Shown one piece after another: positions 18,057 to 28,721 of a DNA stretch of 64,000 nt. Source of the DNA: Alkalibaculum sporogenes. Its GTDB lineage: Bacteria > Bacillota > Clostridia > Eubacteriales > Alkalibacteraceae. Position 1 is the first letter of the stretch; every line of letters starts with the position of its first letter. The translations under genes were made by a program, and so were the position numbers. The DNA lies in the NCBI RefSeq assembly GCF_009362815.1, contig NZ_WHNX01000005.1:62001-126000 (forward strand), in the 5' to 3' direction. The notes under the pieces are model-generated. The model had not been told where the DNA came from, made no database searches, and saw only the letters and a program-made list of their open reading frames with translations.

Positions 18057-19313
18057 CTACTTTAAAAATCCTTGATAATGTCTCATCATCATTTGTGATT
18101 CTAATTGCTTTACAGATTCTATAGCTACCCCAACTACTATCAACAAACTAGTTCCTCCAAATTGAAGGTTAACATTCATCATGTTTCCTACAATAATAGG
18201 AATTGTGGCAATTAGTGCTAAGAATACTCCACCAAACAAGGTAAGTCTCGTTACAGACTTGTTGAAATAATCCACTGTAGGTTTACCTGGTCTAATTCCC
18301 GGTATAAACCCACCTTGTTTTTTCATGTTATTTGCAACTTCGATAGGGTTAAAAGTAATTGCCGTATAAAAGTACGTAAATGCGATAATGAGAATCACGT
18401 ACATTATTGTAGTAAATGTAGTTCCCCAACCAAATGCGCCTGCAATCCAATTAGCTATGTTAGAATTTGGGAAAAAATTAGCTAGTGTCGCTGGAAACAT
18501 TGTAATTGAGCTTGCAAATATTACTGGAATAACTCCTGCCATGTTAACCTTTAGAGGAATATGGGTGCTTTGGCCTCCATACATCTTTCTACCTACTACT
18601 CTTTTAGAGTATTGCACAGGAATCTTTCTTTGTCCTTCTTGAACAGCAACGACCATGACTATAACTACTATTGCAAACAATAAGAATAAGACTAAACTAA
18701 ACCAATTCAAAGTTCCTACTCTTACGTATTCTAGTAATGCTGCAATGCCATGAGGCAGTCTTGAGATGATACTTACAAATATGATCAACGAGATACCATT
18801 TCCTATTCCGTTTTCAGTAATTTGTTCGCCTAACCACATTAAAAAAGCAGTTCCAGCAGTAATTACCAATACTACAATAGCCACTGTACTCCACGTCTTT
18901 TCAGTCATAACTCCCTGAAAAGATAATGTCATTCCTAATGCTTGTATTATAGCTAGCACGATAGTTAAGTATCTAGTGTATTGTGTAATTTTCTTTCTTC
19001 CTTCTTCCCCTTCTTTAGCAAGCCTCTCTAATGCAGGTATTGCAAAGGTTAAAAGATTCATAATAATGGATGAATTAATATAAGGAGTAATACTCATTGC
19101 AAATATTGTAAAGTTGCTAAAGTTTCCTCCTGACATTATGTCAAATAAACTTAACATCCCACCGTCGTTAATATATTCTGCTAAAACTGCAGTATCTATA
19201 AAAGGTACTGGTATAAAAGTACCTAATCTATAAACGAACAGCATAATCAAGGTGAATATAATTTTACCTCTTAGTTCTGGAATCTTCCATGCATCCCTCA
19301 AGGTAGAAAGCAT
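18057..19313 (-). CDS. secY: Protein translocase subunit SecY
   Basis: Channel of the Sec translocon, 418 residues with ten predicted membrane helices. Conserved features include YRLGTFIPVPFID in helix 1, the plug region after it, and the cytoplasmic loop QEGQRKIPVQYSKR that contacts SecA or the ribosome. SecE is encoded at 44.2 kb. One base separates it from rplO. Confidence 0.98.
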   Translation of the reverse strand: MLSTLRDAWKIPELRGKIIFTLIMLFVYRLGTFIPVPFIDTAVLAEYINDGGMLSLFDIMSGGNFSNFTIFAMSITPYINSSIIMNLLTFAIPALERLAKEGEEGRKKITQYTRYLTIVLAIIQALGMTLSFQGVMTEKTWSTVAIVVLVITAGTAFLMWLGEQITENGIGNGISLIIFVSIISRLPHGIAALLEYVRVGTLNWFSLVLFLLFAIVVIVMVVAVQEGQRKIPVQYSKRVVGRKMYGGQSTHIPLKVNMAGVIPVIFASSITMFPATLANFFPNSNIANWIAGAFGWGTTFTTIMYVILIIAFTYFYTAITFNPIEVANNMKKQGGFIPGIRPGKPTVDYFNKSVTRLTLFGGVFLALIATIPIIVGNMMNVNLQFGGTSLLIVVGVAIESVKQLESQMMMRHYQGFLK

Positions 19314-19314
19314 A

Positions 19315-19758
19315 TTAAATCACCTCAACCTTTCCTCCTGCTGACAAGATTTTTTCTTCAGCAGATTTGCTTATCTTATTCGCTTTTACTGTAAGTGCTA
19401 CAGTTAATTCTCCGTCTCCAAGTATCTTAACATTACCTAATGCTTTTTTTATTAACCCTACTTGTTTTAATGTTTCTGGACTAATAATAGCATCTTTTTC
19501 AAACACATTTAAGTCCTCAACATTGACTATTTGATATTCTGTTTTAAATCTTGCATTTGAAAAACCTCTTTTAGGAAGTCTTCTAGCAAGTGGCATTTGT
19601 CCACCTTCGAACCCGATTCTAACTCCGCCACCGGATCTAGAATTCTGTCCATCTTGACCTCTACCGGCTGTTTTACCAAGACCACTACCAGTACCTCTAC
19701 CTTTTCTTTTCTTCTTCTTAGTAGATCCTTCTGCAGGTTTCAATTCATGTAATCTCAT
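19315..19758 (-). CDS. rplO: 50S ribosomal protein uL15
   Basis: 147 residues with the extended basic N-terminus ([18 protein letters not shown]) that threads into 23S rRNA and the globular C-terminal half ending [12 protein letters not shown]. Late assembly protein. 13 bases after rpmD. Confidence 0.97.
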   Translation of the reverse strand: MRLHELKPAEGSTKKKKRKGRGTGSGLGKTAGRGQDGQNSRSGGGVRIGFEGGQMPLARRLPKRGFSNARFKTEYQIVNVEDLNVFEKDAIISPETLKQVGLIKKALGNVKILGDGELTVALTVKANKISKSAEEKILSAGGKVEVI

Positions 19759-19771
19759 TATCTACACCTCC

Positions 19772-19951
19772 TTATACTTCTTCTACATCCAGCATAAAGC
19801 ATACTTTTTTAATCATACCTCTTATTTGAGGTGTATCTTCTTTAATTACTGTTTGCCCTATTTTTTTTAACCCTAAAGCTTCTATAGTAGCAATTTGACC
19901 TACTTTTCTGCCAATCTTACTTTTTGTAAGTTTAATCTTTAAACTTGCCAA
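19772..19951 (-). CDS. rpmD: 50S ribosomal protein uL30
   Basis: 59 residues beginning [20 protein letters not shown] and ending [12 protein letters not shown], with the conserved [14 protein letters not shown] middle. It starts with TTG at 19951, seven bases after GGAGGG, and is short, so it is easily missed by gene finders. It lies at its normal place between rpsE and rplO. Confidence 0.96.
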   Translation of the reverse strand: MASLKIKLTKSKIGRKVGQIATIEALGLKKIGQTVIKEDTPQIRGMIKKVCFMLDVEEV

Positions 19952-19963
19952 GGATAATCCCTC

Positions 19964-20470
19964 CTATCCTAAAATCTCTTCTACAGTTTTACCTCTTTTT
20001 TTGGCAACTTCTTCTACAGTTGTCAATTGAGATAAACCAGCCATTGTTGCATTAACCATATTTCTTGCGTTATTTGTTCCAAGAGATTTTGTTCTTATAT
20101 CTCTAACTCCAGCTAATTCTAATACTGCACGGACTGGACCTCCAGCAATAACACCTGTTCCTTCTCCTGCTGGTTTTAGTAGTACACTTCCTGCACCAAA
20201 TTTACCGATTATTTGATGAGGTATAGTAGCTTTTACAAGTGGAACTTTTACAAGGTTCTTTTTAGCATCTTCAATACCTTTTCTAATTGCTTCTGGTATT
20301 TCTAAAGCTTTACCTATTCCAGCTCCTACATATCCTTTTTCATCTCCAACTATTACTAGACAGCTAAATCTGAAATTTCTACCACCTTTAACAACTTTTG
20401 TTACTCTATTGATAGATACTACTCTTTCCTTTAAATCTAAACCGCTAGCATCAATTAATTGTCGCTGCAT
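19964..20470 (-). CDS. rpsE: 30S ribosomal protein uS5
   Basis: 168 residues with the double-stranded-RNA-binding-like N-domain ([20 protein letters not shown]) and [20 protein letters not shown]; the loop around residues 20-30 is where spectinomycin-resistance changes arise and looks ordinary here. Helps unwind mRNA at the entry channel. Confidence 0.97.
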   Translation of the reverse strand: MQRQLIDASGLDLKERVVSINRVTKVVKGGRNFRFSCLVIVGDEKGYVGAGIGKALEIPEAIRKGIEDAKKNLVKVPLVKATIPHQIIGKFGAGSVLLKPAGEGTGVIAGGPVRAVLELAGVRDIRTKSLGTNNARNMVNATMAGLSQLTTVEEVAKKRGKTVEEILG

Positions 20471-20487
20471 GGATTAACCTCCTTTTC

Positions 20488-20856
20488 TTAAAACTTAAGT
20501 CCCGCTTCTCTTGCTCCATCTGCAAGTTCTTTAATTCTTCCATGGTATACATAACCACCACGATCAAAAATAACCGTTTCTATACCTTTAGACAATGCTT
20601 TCTCTCCGATAATTTTGCCAACAATTTTAGCAACATCTTTATTGCTTGTTGATTCTATTTTGTCTTTCACATCTTTATCAAGAGATGAAGCAGCTACTAT
20701 AGTTATGCCTTGCACATCATCTACAACTTGAGCGTAAATGTTTAAGTTGCTTCGAAATACATTTAGTCGTGGTTTTTGGCTTGTGCCATTTATTTTAAAA
20801 CGCAATCTTTTATGTCTATTTTTTCTTACTTTATTCTTTAATGGCTTTTTAATCAT
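20488..20856 (-). CDS. rplR: 50S ribosomal protein uL18
   Basis: 122 residues, 5S rRNA-binding protein of the central protuberance, with [21 protein letters not shown] and [24 protein letters not shown], both diagnostic. Lies between rplF and rpsE. Confidence 0.97.
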   Translation of the reverse strand: MIKKPLKNKVRKNRHKRLRFKINGTSQKPRLNVFRSNLNIYAQVVDDVQGITIVAASSLDKDVKDKIESTSNKDVAKIVGKIIGEKALSKGIETVIFDRGGYVYHGRIKELADGAREAGLKF

Positions 20857-20873
20857 TTTGGATTCACTCCTTC

Positions 20874-21410
20874 TTACTTGCCTGTTTTACCTTCTTTACG
20901 TCTGATAACCTCATCCGCATATTTTATACCTTTACCTTTATATGGCTCAGGTGGTCTCTTGCTTCGGATATTTGCAGCATGTCTTCCTACTTCTTCTTTG
21001 CTAATCCCTGAGATCGTAATTTTAGTAGTTCCTTCAACAACAGTATCTATTCCTTCTGGATCAATCATCTCAACAGGGTGAGAGTATCCAAGGGCTAATG
21101 TTAGCTTGTTACCTTGTTTTTGTGCTCTATATCCTACACCATTTATTTCAAGTTTCTTTTCAAAGCCACTGTTTACTCCTACAACCATGTTGTTTACTAA
21201 GGCTCTAGTTAAACCATGTAATGCTCTGTGTTCTTTCTTATCAGAAGGTCGTGACACTGATAGTATTTCTTCGTTCATTTCTATTTTCATATCAGGATGA
21301 AATGTTCTTGTCAATTGACCTTTTGATCCTTTAACAGTAACTTCACTACCTTTAATCTCTACACTTACTCCTGATGGAATTGTTATAGGTAATCTTCCTA
21401 TTCTAGACAT
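20874..21410 (-). CDS. rplF: 50S ribosomal protein uL6
   Basis: 178 residues made of two similar alpha/beta domains, with the [14 protein letters not shown] opening and [24 protein letters not shown] near the end. Sits by the sarcin-ricin loop and elongation factor site. Confidence 0.97.
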   Translation of the reverse strand: MSRIGRLPITIPSGVSVEIKGSEVTVKGSKGQLTRTFHPDMKIEMNEEILSVSRPSDKKEHRALHGLTRALVNNMVVGVNSGFEKKLEINGVGYRAQKQGNKLTLALGYSHPVEMIDPEGIDTVVEGTTKITISGISKEEVGRHAANIRSKRPPEPYKGKGIKYADEVIRRKEGKTGK

Positions 21411-21438
21411 TCGTACACCTCCTAATCAAATAATACTG

Positions 21439-21837
21439 TTACCAAACGTAACAAAGTACCTCTCCGCCGACTCCTACTTTTCTAGCTACTTTGTCAGTAA
21501 CAAGGCCTTTAGATGTAGATATTATCGCTATCCCTAGACCATTTAATACTTTAGGTAGTTCAGTGTTTTTAGTGTAAACTCTTAGTCCCGGCTTTGAAAT
21601 TCTTTTAATACCAGTAATTATCTTTTCTTTATTTTCACCATATTTTAAGGCTATTTTAATAGTTCCTTGCTTGTCATCTTCTATATACTCAACTCTTTTA
21701 ACATAACCTTCTTCTAATAAAATTTTAGCTATAGCCTTCTTTTCATTAGACGCAGGAATTTCAACATATTCATGCTTAGCATTGCTAGCATTTCTTACTC
21801 TTGTAAGCATATCTGCAATTGGATCAGTCATCACCAT
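21439..21837 (-). CDS. rpsH: 30S ribosomal protein uS8
   Basis: 132 residues, primary binder of the 16S central domain; [15 protein letters not shown] start and [26 protein letters not shown] end. In E. coli S8 represses the spc operon at rplE; no such site was looked for successfully here. Confidence 0.97.
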   Translation of the reverse strand: MVMTDPIADMLTRVRNASNAKHEYVEIPASNEKKAIAKILLEEGYVKRVEYIEDDKQGTIKIALKYGENKEKIITGIKRISKPGLRVYTKNTELPKVLNGLGIAIISTSKGLVTDKVARKVGVGGEVLCYVW

Positions 21838-21870
21838 GATTGTGTACCTCCTTCCACTAAATAAATCGAT

Positions 21871-22056
21871 CTACCAACTCGCTTTTTTAACACCTGGGAT
21901 TTCGCCCTTATAAGCTAATTCTCTGAAGCATATTCTGCATACACCAAATTTTCTTAAATACGCATGAGGTCTTCCGCAAATACGGCATCTATTATAAGCC
22001 CTTGTAGAATATTTGGGTGTTTTTTGTTGTTTTTCTACCATTGCTTTTTTAGCCAT
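21871..22056 (-). CDS. rpsZ: 30S ribosomal protein uS14, type Z (zinc form)
   Basis: 61 residues, the short zinc version, with cysteines C24, C27, C40 and C43 in [20 protein letters not shown] and the KKASW end. Head of the small subunit. The normal spc position between rplE and rpsH. Confidence 0.97.
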   Translation of the reverse strand: MAKKAMVEKQQKTPKYSTRAYNRCRICGRPHAYLRKFGVCRICFRELAYKGEIPGVKKASW

Positions 22057-22071
22057 TAATTATTCCTCCTA

Positions 22072-22611
22072 TTATCTATTAAAAGGCACTCCAAGCAAAC
22101 TTAATAGTTCTAGTGCTTCTTCATCAGTATTTGCAGTTGTTACAAAAATGATGTCCATACCTCTTATTTGATCTACTTTATCATACTCTATCTCTGGAAA
22201 AATTAATTGTTCTTTAATTCCTAAAGCGTAATTTCCTCTTCCATCAAAAGATTTACTTGATACTCCTCTGAAATCTCTAACTCTTGGTAATGCAATATTG
22301 AATAATTTGTCGCCAAATTCATACATTCTATCAGATCTTAATGTTACTTTAGTTCCGATATTCATGCCTTCTCTTAGCTTAAAGTTAGAAACTGATTTTT
22401 TAGCTTTTGTAATAATTGGTTTTTGTCCAGCAATTATTTCTAGGTCATTGACAGCAGCTTCAAAGGCTTTAGTATTGTCCTTAGCATCACCTAAACCCAT
22501 GTTAATAATAATCTTTTCTAATTTAGGTACTTCCATAATGTTTTTATAGTTGAATTTTTCCATCAACGCTGGTACTACCTCGTTTAGATATTTATCCTTT
22601 AATCTAGGCAT
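22072..22611 (-). CDS. rplE: 50S ribosomal protein uL5
   Basis: 179 residues, 5S rRNA and central protuberance protein, with [33 protein letters not shown] and [17 protein letters not shown] conserved. It contacts the P-site tRNA elbow. Confidence 0.97.
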   Translation of the reverse strand: MPRLKDKYLNEVVPALMEKFNYKNIMEVPKLEKIIINMGLGDAKDNTKAFEAAVNDLEIIAGQKPIITKAKKSVSNFKLREGMNIGTKVTLRSDRMYEFGDKLFNIALPRVRDFRGVSSKSFDGRGNYALGIKEQLIFPEIEYDKVDQIRGMDIIFVTTANTDEEALELLSLLGVPFNR

Positions 22612-22631
22612 TTATCGTACCTCCTTCCCGA

Positions 22632-22958
22632 CTACTTGTTAAATGTTTCGCCACACTTTTTGCAATATCTTACTTTTGTTCCATCTTCTAAAGCTTTCTT
22701 GCCAACACGAACACCTTTTTTACAACTATCACAATATAATAGTACATTAGATGCATGTATCTTACCTTCTTGCTTGATGATTCCGCCTTGCTGTACTTTT
22801 TGTGAAGGTTTCATGTGTTTTGTCACAACATTCACACCTTCAACAATCACTCTATTCTCTTTAGGAAAAACTGATAAGACCTTACCTTTAACGCCTTTGC
22901 TTTTACCTGAATTAACCATTACCATATCATCTTTTTTTACATGGACCTTATTTCCCAA
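22632..22958 (-). CDS. rplX: 50S ribosomal protein uL24 (zinc form)
   Basis: Initiates 50S assembly. KOW motif in DMVMVNSGKSKGVKGKVLSV near the start, and two CxxC pairs (C76, C79, C99, C102) in the C-terminal half that should bind zinc. An upstream GTG at 22967 would lie directly on AGGAGG; TTG at 22958, spaced about 7 bases from it, gives MGNKVHVKK and 108 residues, which is preferred. Confidence 0.94.
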   Translation of the reverse strand: MGNKVHVKKDDMVMVNSGKSKGVKGKVLSVFPKENRVIVEGVNVVTKHMKPSQKVQQGGIIKQEGKIHASNVLLYCDSCKKGVRVGKKALEDGTKVRYCKKCGETFNK

Positions 22959-22973
22959 TCCAGTCACCTCCTC

Positions 22974-23342
22974 TTAAAGTACCTCTGGTGCTAGTGACAA
23001 TATTTTCATGAACTTTTTTTCTCTAAGTTCTCTAGCTACAGGGCCAAATATACGAGTCCCTCTAGGTTGTTTGTCATCTTTAATAATAACAGCAGCATTT
23101 TGATCAAAGGCAATGTAACTACCATCATTTCTTCTATTGGACTTTTTTGTCCTTACTACTACTGCTTTTACTACATCACCTTTTTTAACAACACCGCCTG
23201 GCGTTGCACTTTTTACAGAACAAACAATTATATCTCCTGCTCTTGCATATCTTTTACCTGAACCACCAAGAACTCTAATACATAATAATTCTTTAGCGCC
23301 AGTATTGTCTGCAACTTTCAATCTGGATTCTTGTTGTATCAT
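22974..23342 (-). CDS. rplN: 50S ribosomal protein uL14
   Basis: 122 residues with [18 protein letters not shown] and the [17 protein letters not shown]-like end. Forms intersubunit bridges and is the docking site of the silencing factor RsfS. Between rpsQ and rplX. Confidence 0.97.
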   Translation of the reverse strand: MIQQESRLKVADNTGAKELLCIRVLGGSGKRYARAGDIIVCSVKSATPGGVVKKGDVVKAVVVRTKKSNRRNDGSYIAFDQNAAVIIKDDKQPRGTRIFGPVARELREKKFMKILSLAPEVL

Positions 23343-23372
23343 TATTGACTACCTCCTTTCAGCACAAATTAA

Positions 23373-23627
23373 TTATTGAGCCTTCTCAAGAATATTTAAT
23401 AATCTCCATCTTTTATCTTTACTTAAAGGTCTTGTTTCCATTATTTTTACAGTATCGCCGATATTACATTGATTCTGCTCGTCATGGGCTTTTAACTTAG
23501 TTGTTTTCTTAACCCTTTTATTGTAAAGAGGATGCTTTACAAAAGTTTCTACAGCAACTACAATAGTTTTGTCCATTTTATCGCTGACGACTTTACCGAC
23601 TCTTGTCTTTCTAAATGCTCTTTCCAC
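23373..23627 (-). CDS. rpsQ: 30S ribosomal protein uS17
   Basis: 84 residues, OB-fold primary binder of 16S r[30 protein letters not shown] and [13 protein letters not shown] are typical. ATG preceded by AAGGAGGTCTGACTTGTG. Confidence 0.97.
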   Translation of the reverse strand: MERAFRKTRVGKVVSDKMDKTIVVAVETFVKHPLYNKRVKKTTKLKAHDEQNQCNIGDTVKIMETRPLSKDKRWRLLNILEKAQ

Positions 23628-23649
23628 AAGTCAGACCTCCTTCTATTTA

Positions 23650-23853
23650 TTATGCTTCTATAGCTTTTATTTCACGTTCTCTGAGAATAGTTTTCACTCT
23701 AGCATAGCTTCTTTTTACTTCTCTTATTCTCATTGGATTATCCAATTGTCCTGTTGCCAATTGAAATCTTAAATTGAATAATTCCTCTTTTAAATCTACT
23801 ATTTTTTGATTCAACTCTGGAGTTGTAAGTTCTTTTATTTCTCTAGCTTTCAT
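23650..23853 (-). CDS. rpmC: 50S ribosomal protein uL29
   Basis: 67 residues forming two helices, [18 protein letters not shown] and [19 protein letters not shown], next to L23 at the tunnel exit. The frame is open to 23880, but the ATG at 23853 has GGTGGTGA just upstream and gives the standard start. Its first 11 bases overlap the end of rplP. Confidence 0.96.
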   Translation of the reverse strand: MKAREIKELTTPELNQKIVDLKEELFNLRFQLATGQLDNPMRIREVKRSYARVKTILREREIKAIEA

Positions 23854-24289
23854 TGGATTCACCACCCACTTCCTCATCAAAATCTTTACGAGTTACAAAC
23901 TTTGTTTTTATAGGTAGTTTATGCATTGCAAGTCTCATTGCTTCACGTGCCAATTCTTCTGATACCCCAGCAATTTCAAACATTACTCTTCCTGGTTTTA
24001 CTACGGCCACCCAATATTCGGGAGATCCTTTACCAGAACCCATACGAGTTTCTGCTGGTTTTTTTGTTACGGGTTTGTCTGGGAAAATCTTGATCCAAAC
24101 TTGCCCACCTCTTTTTATATATCTAGTCATAGCTATACGAGCAGCTTCTATCTGGTTTGAAGTAATCCAACCAGGCTCTAAAGCTTGAATTGCATAATCA
24201 CCATAAGTTATTTTATTGCCTCGAGTGGCCTTGCCTTTCATACGACCTCTGAACACTCTTCTTCTCTTTACTCTTTTAGGCATTAACAT
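23843..24289 (-). CDS. rplP: 50S ribosomal protein uL16
   Basis: 148 residues that touch A- and P-site tRNAs near the peptidyl transferase centre. [17 protein letters not shown], then [22 protein letters not shown] are typical. Two in-frame ATGs compete; the first (24289) is 7 bases from AGGAGG and was kept, the second (24283) gives the commoner MPKR start. The C-terminal end is longer by a few residues than in Bacillus. Confidence 0.96.
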   Translation of the reverse strand: MLMPKRVKRRRVFRGRMKGKATRGNKITYGDYAIQALEPGWITSNQIEAARIAMTRYIKRGGQVWIKIFPDKPVTKKPAETRMGSGKGSPEYWVAVVKPGRVMFEIAGVSEELAREAMRLAMHKLPIKTKFVTRKDFDEEVGGESNES

Positions 24290-24315
24290 GCGGTATCCTC
24301 CTTCCTTAGTTCTTC

Positions 24316-24960
24316 TTATTTATCTTTTTTTTCAGGAAGAACTTCTCCTTTATTTATCCACACTTTTACTCCAACTTTTCCGAAAGTAGTGTTTGCTTCA
24401 GCAAAACCATATTCGATGTCAGCTCGAAGCGTTTGAAGTGGTACTCTTCCTTCACTATAATGTTCGGATCGAGCCATTTCAGCGCCATTCAATCTCCCTG
24501 ATACGCCTGTTTTGATTCCTATTGCACCAAATCTCATTGCTCTACTCATAGCTTGCTTCATTGCTCTTCTAAAAGATATTCTTCTTTCTAATTGAGAGGC
24601 TATGTTTTCTGCTACAAGTTGTGCATCTACGTCTACTTGTTTTACTTCTACGATATTAATAAATACATTCTTTTCTGTCATTTTCGCGATAGTTTGTTTT
24701 AACGCTTCAATTCCAGCTCCACCTTTACCAATGATCATACCTGGCTTTGCAGTGAAAATGTGAATTTTAACTCTATTTGCATATCTCTCAATATCTATCT
24801 TAGATATACCAGCTTTGAACTGAGATTTTTTGATAAACTTTCTTATCTTGTTATCTTCTATTAATAAATCAGCAAAATCTTTATCCTTGGCATACCATCT
24901 AGCACTCCAGTCTCTAATAACTCCAACTCTTAAACCGTGCGGATTGACTTTTTGTCCCAC
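24316..24960 (-). CDS. rpsC: 30S ribosomal protein uS3
   Basis: 214 residues with KH domain [18 protein letters not shown] and the C-terminal domain [20 protein letters not shown]. Part of the mRNA entry channel helicase with S4 and S5. Between rplV and rplP. Confidence 0.97.
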   Translation of the reverse strand: MGQKVNPHGLRVGVIRDWSARWYAKDKDFADLLIEDNKIRKFIKKSQFKAGISKIDIERYANRVKIHIFTAKPGMIIGKGGAGIEALKQTIAKMTEKNVFINIVEVKQVDVDAQLVAENIASQLERRISFRRAMKQAMSRAMRFGAIGIKTGVSGRLNGAEMARSEHYSEGRVPLQTLRADIEYGFAEANTTFGKVGVKVWINKGEVLPEKKDK

Positions 24961-24974
24961 TAATTAACCCCTCC

Positions 24975-25310
24975 TTACTCTTTTTCTTTTAAGACAACAG
25001 CTATATGACTGCTTCTCTTTTTGATTACAGATGCTCTACCCATAGATCCAGCTCTAAATCTCTTTAATGTTGGTCCTTGGTTGGCACAAATTTCTGCTAC
25101 ATAAAGTTTAGCAGGATCCATATCAAAATTATTCTCAGCATTTGCTGCAGCAGACTTTACTAACTTATCTACAACCTTAGCTGCTTTATTTGGCATTAAG
25201 GCTAGAATGTTAACTGCTTCGCCTAAATTTTTTCCTCTAATTAAATCTATAACTAATTTTGCTTTTCTAGGGGAAATCCCTACGTATTTAACGATAGCTT
25301 TAGCTTCCAA
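24975..25310 (-). CDS. rplV: 50S ribosomal protein uL22
   Basis: 111 residues; AKAIVKYVGISPRKAKLVIDLIRGK and the long beta hairpin near GPTLKRFRAGSMGRAS that lines the exit tunnel. Starts with TTG at 25310, preceded by GGAAGGAGGTATACTAA. No hairpin changes typical of macrolide resistance are evident. Confidence 0.97.
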   Translation of the reverse strand: MEAKAIVKYVGISPRKAKLVIDLIRGKNLGEAVNILALMPNKAAKVVDKLVKSAAANAENNFDMDPAKLYVAEICANQGPTLKRFRAGSMGRASVIKKRSSHIAVVLKEKE

Positions 25311-25332
25311 TTAGTATACCTCCTTCCAAAGC

Positions 25333-25614
25333 CTATTTTCTAACACCTGAAGTTTTTTCTCCTGCATGACCTCTAAATGTTCTAGTAGGAGCAAATTCAC
25401 CTAACTTATGACCTACCATATCTTCAGATATATAAACGGGAACATGTTTTCTTCCATCATAAACTGCAATAGTATGACCTACCATTTGCGGGAATATCGT
25501 AGAACTTCTAGACCAAGTTTTCAAAACTTTTTTTTCATTATTTAAGTTCATATCTTCTACTCTCTTTAATAATCGTTCGTCTACAAAAGGTCCTTTTTTT
25601 AATGATCTGCTCAT
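25333..25614 (-). CDS. rpsS: 30S ribosomal protein uS19
   Basis: 93 residues, head protein near the A site; [19 protein letters not shown] and [19 protein letters not shown] are typical. Between rplB and rplV. Confidence 0.97.
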   Translation of the reverse strand: MSRSLKKGPFVDERLLKRVEDMNLNNEKKVLKTWSRSSTIFPQMVGHTIAVYDGRKHVPVYISEDMVGHKLGEFAPTRTFRGHAGEKTSGVRK

Positions 25615-25638
25615 GTATTATATACCTCCTCTCAATTA

Positions 25639-26469
25639 CTATTTTTTTCTTCTACGGATTATATATTTATCTGAATTCTTATGTTTCTTTCTTGTCTTGT
25701 ACCCTAATGCTGGTTTTCCCCAAGGAGTTGACGGTCCTGGTCTACCAATCGGAGCTTTACCTTCACCACCACCGTGAGGGTGATCATTAGGATTCATTAC
25801 TGATCCTCTAACAGTTGGTCTAATCCCCATGTGTCTTGTTCGTCCAGCTTTACCAATTCTGATATTGCTGTGATCTATATTTCCGACTTGTCCGACAGTA
25901 GCTCTACATTCTATCCTTACCATTCTCATTTCACCTGAAGGTAATCTTAGTATAGCATAACTTCCTTCTTTAGCCATAAGTTGCGCGTAAGCTCCAGCAG
26001 ATCTTACCATCTGGCCACCTTTACCTGTTTTAAGTTCAACATTATGAACAATAGTACCAACTGGTATGCTCATTAAAGGCATTGCATTTCCATTTCTAAT
26101 GTCTACTTTATCTCCAGATACAACAGTGTCTCCAACTTTCAAGTTTAAAGGTGCAATGATATATCTTTTTTCACCATCAGCATAATGTAATAAGGCAATA
26201 TTTGATGATCTGTTTGGATCGTATTCTATAGTAGCAACTTTAGCAGGTACACCATCTTTATTTCTTTTAAAATCTATAATTCTGTATTTTCTTTTTTCTC
26301 CGCCACCTCTATGTCTGACGGTAATTTTTCCTTGACTATTTCTTCCACCTGAACTTTTTAATGGTTCTAATAAGGATTTTTCAGGAGTGTCTGTAGTTAT
26401 CTCATCGAAAGTACTAACACTCATGTTCCTTCTACCAGCGGAAGTAGGTTTGTATACTTTAATACCCAT
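25639..26469 (-). CDS. rplB: 50S ribosomal protein uL2
   Basis: 276 residues, next to the peptidyl transferase centre; [22 protein letters not shown] and the [15 protein letters not shown] loop with its essential histidine are present. Needed for subunit joining. Confidence 0.98.
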   Translation of the reverse strand: MGIKVYKPTSAGRRNMSVSTFDEITTDTPEKSLLEPLKSSGGRNSQGKITVRHRGGGEKRKYRIIDFKRNKDGVPAKVATIEYDPNRSSNIALLHYADGEKRYIIAPLNLKVGDTVVSGDKVDIRNGNAMPLMSIPVGTIVHNVELKTGKGGQMVRSAGAYAQLMAKEGSYAILRLPSGEMRMVRIECRATVGQVGNIDHSNIRIGKAGRTRHMGIRPTVRGSVMNPNDHPHGGGEGKAPIGRPGPSTPWGKPALGYKTRKKHKNSDKYIIRRRKK

Positions 26470-26507
26470 CTATTCTTACCTCCTTGTGCTATGGATAAAC
26501 AATTACT

Positions 26508-26798
26508 TTAGATACCTTCAAAGAATTGAATTTCTTTGCTGTCTTCAGTAAGCTTAACAATTGCTTTTTTCCAGTCTGCTCTTTTCCCAACATATTTTCC
26601 TTGTCTTTTCATTTTACCGTTCATATTCATTGTATACACTTTTTCCACTTTAACTCCAAAAACTGCTTCAACTGCATTCTTAATTTGAACTTTGTTTGCT
26701 TTCTTATCTACTTTAAAAGAGTATTTCTTCTGACTCATATCATCCATGCTTTTTTCAGTTACGATTGGCTTTACTATAATATCATGAGGGCTTAACAT
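26508..26798 (-). CDS. rplW: 50S ribosomal protein uL23
   Basis: 96 residues at the tunnel exit, docking site for trigger factor and signal recognition particle; [12 protein letters not shown] and [19 protein letters not shown] are diagnostic. Its start overlaps the rplD stop by one base. Confidence 0.97.
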   Translation of the reverse strand: MLSPHDIIVKPIVTEKSMDDMSQKKYSFKVDKKANKVQIKNAVEAVFGVKVEKVYTMNMNGKMKRQGKYVGKRADWKKAIVKLTEDSKEIQFFEGI

Positions 26799-27418
26799 TA
26801 CGCGTACACCTCCTCAATTTTTTGAGCAGCTTCTTTTGTTAAGACTAAGTTGTAGTATTTTAACATATCATAAACATTTAAAGTATCCACTGTAGCTACT
26901 GCAATACCTTGAATATTACTTGATGATTTGTATACATTGTCATTGTTTTCTGCTAGTACTATTAATGCTTTTTTTGCATTGATATTGTTCAACACTCGTA
27001 TCATGTCTTTTGTTTTTGGTGAATCGAAGTTTAAACCATCAATTACAGTTAATTCATTTTCTAAAACTTTAGATGAAAATACTGATTTCATAGCTAATCT
27101 TCTCATCTTTTTATTTACTTTTTGAGAGTAATCTCTTGGTTTTGGAGCAAAAATTACGCCGCCGCCTTTCCAAATAGGAGATCTGATACTCCCTGCTCTA
27201 GCTCGTCCTGTACCTTTTTGTTTCCATGGCTTTCTTCCGCCGCCTCGTACTTCTGCTCTTGTTTTTGCTGATTGTGTCCCTTGCCTTTTGTTAGCGAGTA
27301 GTGCTACAACCACTTGATGAACAACAGCTTCATTAGGTTCAATACCAAATATATCATCACTTAGATTGATTTCTTCTATCTTTTCACCTTTAATATTCAA
27401 AACATCTACTTTTGCCAT
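26798..27418 (-). CDS. rplD: 50S ribosomal protein uL4
   Basis: 206 residues with the extended tunnel loop [20 protein letters not shown] (near residues 60-80), a site of macrolide-resistance changes, ordinary here. In enterobacteria L4 represses the S10 operon, which is relevant to the structured leader found ahead of rpsJ. Confidence 0.97.
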   Translation of the reverse strand: MAKVDVLNIKGEKIEEINLSDDIFGIEPNEAVVHQVVVALLANKRQGTQSAKTRAEVRGGGRKPWKQKGTGRARAGSIRSPIWKGGGVIFAPKPRDYSQKVNKKMRRLAMKSVFSSKVLENELTVIDGLNFDSPKTKDMIRVLNNINAKKALIVLAENNDNVYKSSSNIQGIAVATVDTLNVYDMLKYYNLVLTKEAAQKIEEVYA

Positions 27419-27439
27419 TTCAAGTCCTCCTTCCTCAAA

Positions 27440-28075
27440 TTACTTTGAGTTCTTAACTGTATCCTTGATAGTGACTAAGCTTCCTCTTATACCAGGAACT
27501 GCACCTTTAACTAATAACAGGTTCCTATCAAGATCTACTTTAACCACTTCTAAATTTTGCACAGTAACTTTTACATTACCCATGTGTCCAGGTAATTTTT
27601 TGCCTTTTCTAACTCTTGAAGGGCTAGAAGATCCACCCATCGAACCTGGGCTTCTATGGTATTTAGAACCGTGAGCCATAGGACCTGTAGATTGACCATG
27701 TCTTTTAATAACTCCAGCAAAACCTTTACCTTTAGTTGTACCTGTAACGTCAATTTTGTCTCCATCAGCAAATACATCAGCTTTTATTTCTTGACCAACT
27801 TCTAAATCAGATGTGTCATCTAATCGAAATTCTCTTAATATCTTCATGTAATCAACGTTGAATTTTTCAAAATGACCTTTGATAGGTTTTGTTATTTTAC
27901 TTTCTTTTACTTGTTTATAACCAAGCTGAACTGCTTTGTAGCCTTCTACTTCATCATTTTTAATTTGCACTACTTTGCATGGACCAGCTTCTATTACTGT
28001 TACAGGTATTAATTGACCTTCTTCATTAAAGATCTGTGTCATACCAAGTTTTCTACCAATAATAGCTTTCTTCAA
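27440..28075 (-). CDS. rplC: 50S ribosomal protein uL3
   Basis: 211 residues; [17 protein letters not shown] opening and the central extension [26 protein letters not shown] that reaches the peptidyl transferase centre. Starts with TTG at 28075, six bases after AGGAGGTG. 51 bases after rpsJ. Confidence 0.97.
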   Translation of the reverse strand: MKKAIIGRKLGMTQIFNEEGQLIPVTVIEAGPCKVVQIKNDEVEGYKAVQLGYKQVKESKITKPIKGHFEKFNVDYMKILREFRLDDTSDLEVGQEIKADVFADGDKIDVTGTTKGKGFAGVIKRHGQSTGPMAHGSKYHRSPGSMGGSSSPSRVRKGKKLPGHMGNVKVTVQNLEVVKVDLDRNLLLVKGAVPGIRGSLVTIKDTVKNSK

Positions 28076-28126
28076 TCGTTACACCTCCTGTATTAGCGGA
28101 TTGCTTTTGCAATCATAATAGTTAAT

Positions 28127-28435
28127 TTATAGCTTTATTTCAATATCAACACCAGCTGGCAGATCCAGTCTCATAAGAGCATCTACTGTTTTTGGCGTTG
28201 GATTCAAAATGTCAACTAGTCTTTTATGAGTTCTCATTTCAAATTGTTCTCTAGAATCTTTGTACTTATGAACTGCTCTAAGGATAGTAATAATTTCTTT
28301 GTTCGTCGGAAGTGGCACTGGACCTGACACCTCAGCACCAGTTCTCTTTGCTGTTTCCACTATCTTCATTGCAGATTGATCTAACACCTTATGATCATAC
28401 GCTTTAAGTCTAATTCTAATTTTTTGTTTTGCCAT
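28127..28435 (-). CDS. rpsJ: 30S ribosomal protein uS10 (NusE)
   Basis: 102 residues; [52 protein letters not shown]. Head protein that also acts as NusE in antitermination. First gene of the S10 operon. Its ribosome binding site GAGGAGGGGAATT can be masked by an upstream TTCCCC segment of the leader. Confidence 0.97.
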   Translation of the reverse strand: MAKQKIRIRLKAYDHKVLDQSAMKIVETAKRTGAEVSGPVPLPTNKEIITILRAVHKYKDSREQFEMRTHKRLVDILNPTPKTVDALMRLDLPAGVDIEIKL

Positions 28436-28626
28436 AACTAAATTCCCCTCCTCAAATATTTATTCTTAGGTGCGAATTATACCACGGGGAACACCCAGCC
28501 TGGTGTATCATAATAAAATTATAATAAAATTCCCTTAGTACTGTCGCCCGATTCATGATCTGGACATACTCCATGGAAATTTCCTATCAGATAGCTACCT
28601 TCCATTTCATCGCGTAAAGTCACAGC
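28436..28626 (-). ncRNA. Structured 5' leader of the S10 operon
   Basis: About 190 bases from the predicted start of transcription to rpsJ. Domain 1: CTGT (28622-28625) pairs ACAG (28541-28544), CGCGAT (28609-28614) pairs ATCG+CG (28545-28552), ATGGAA (28600-28605) pairs TTCCAT (28573-28578), with small inner hairpins. Domain 2: TTCCCC (28486-28491) can pair with GGGAA at 28530-28534 or with GGGGAA of the ribosome binding site (28443-28448). No T-box, terminator or named riboswitch motif seen. I know no named family with this layout. Pairings read by eye. Confidence 0.6.
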
Positions 28627-28632
28627 TTCAAT

Positions 28633-28661
28633 ATTATATAATATATACATATATAAAACAA
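28633..28661 (-). promoter_or_regulatory. Sigma-A promoter of the S10 operon
   Basis: Minus-strand TTGTTT (28656-28661), 17-base spacer, perfect TATAAT (28633-28638). It lies after the tuf terminator, so the S10 cluster can be transcribed independently of the str operon. Confidence 0.75.
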
Positions 28662-28721
28662 GGTATTTGAGATTTTTTTTTTGTTTTTTGGTTATTTATT
28701 TTAAAAACGCATGTACAAAGT

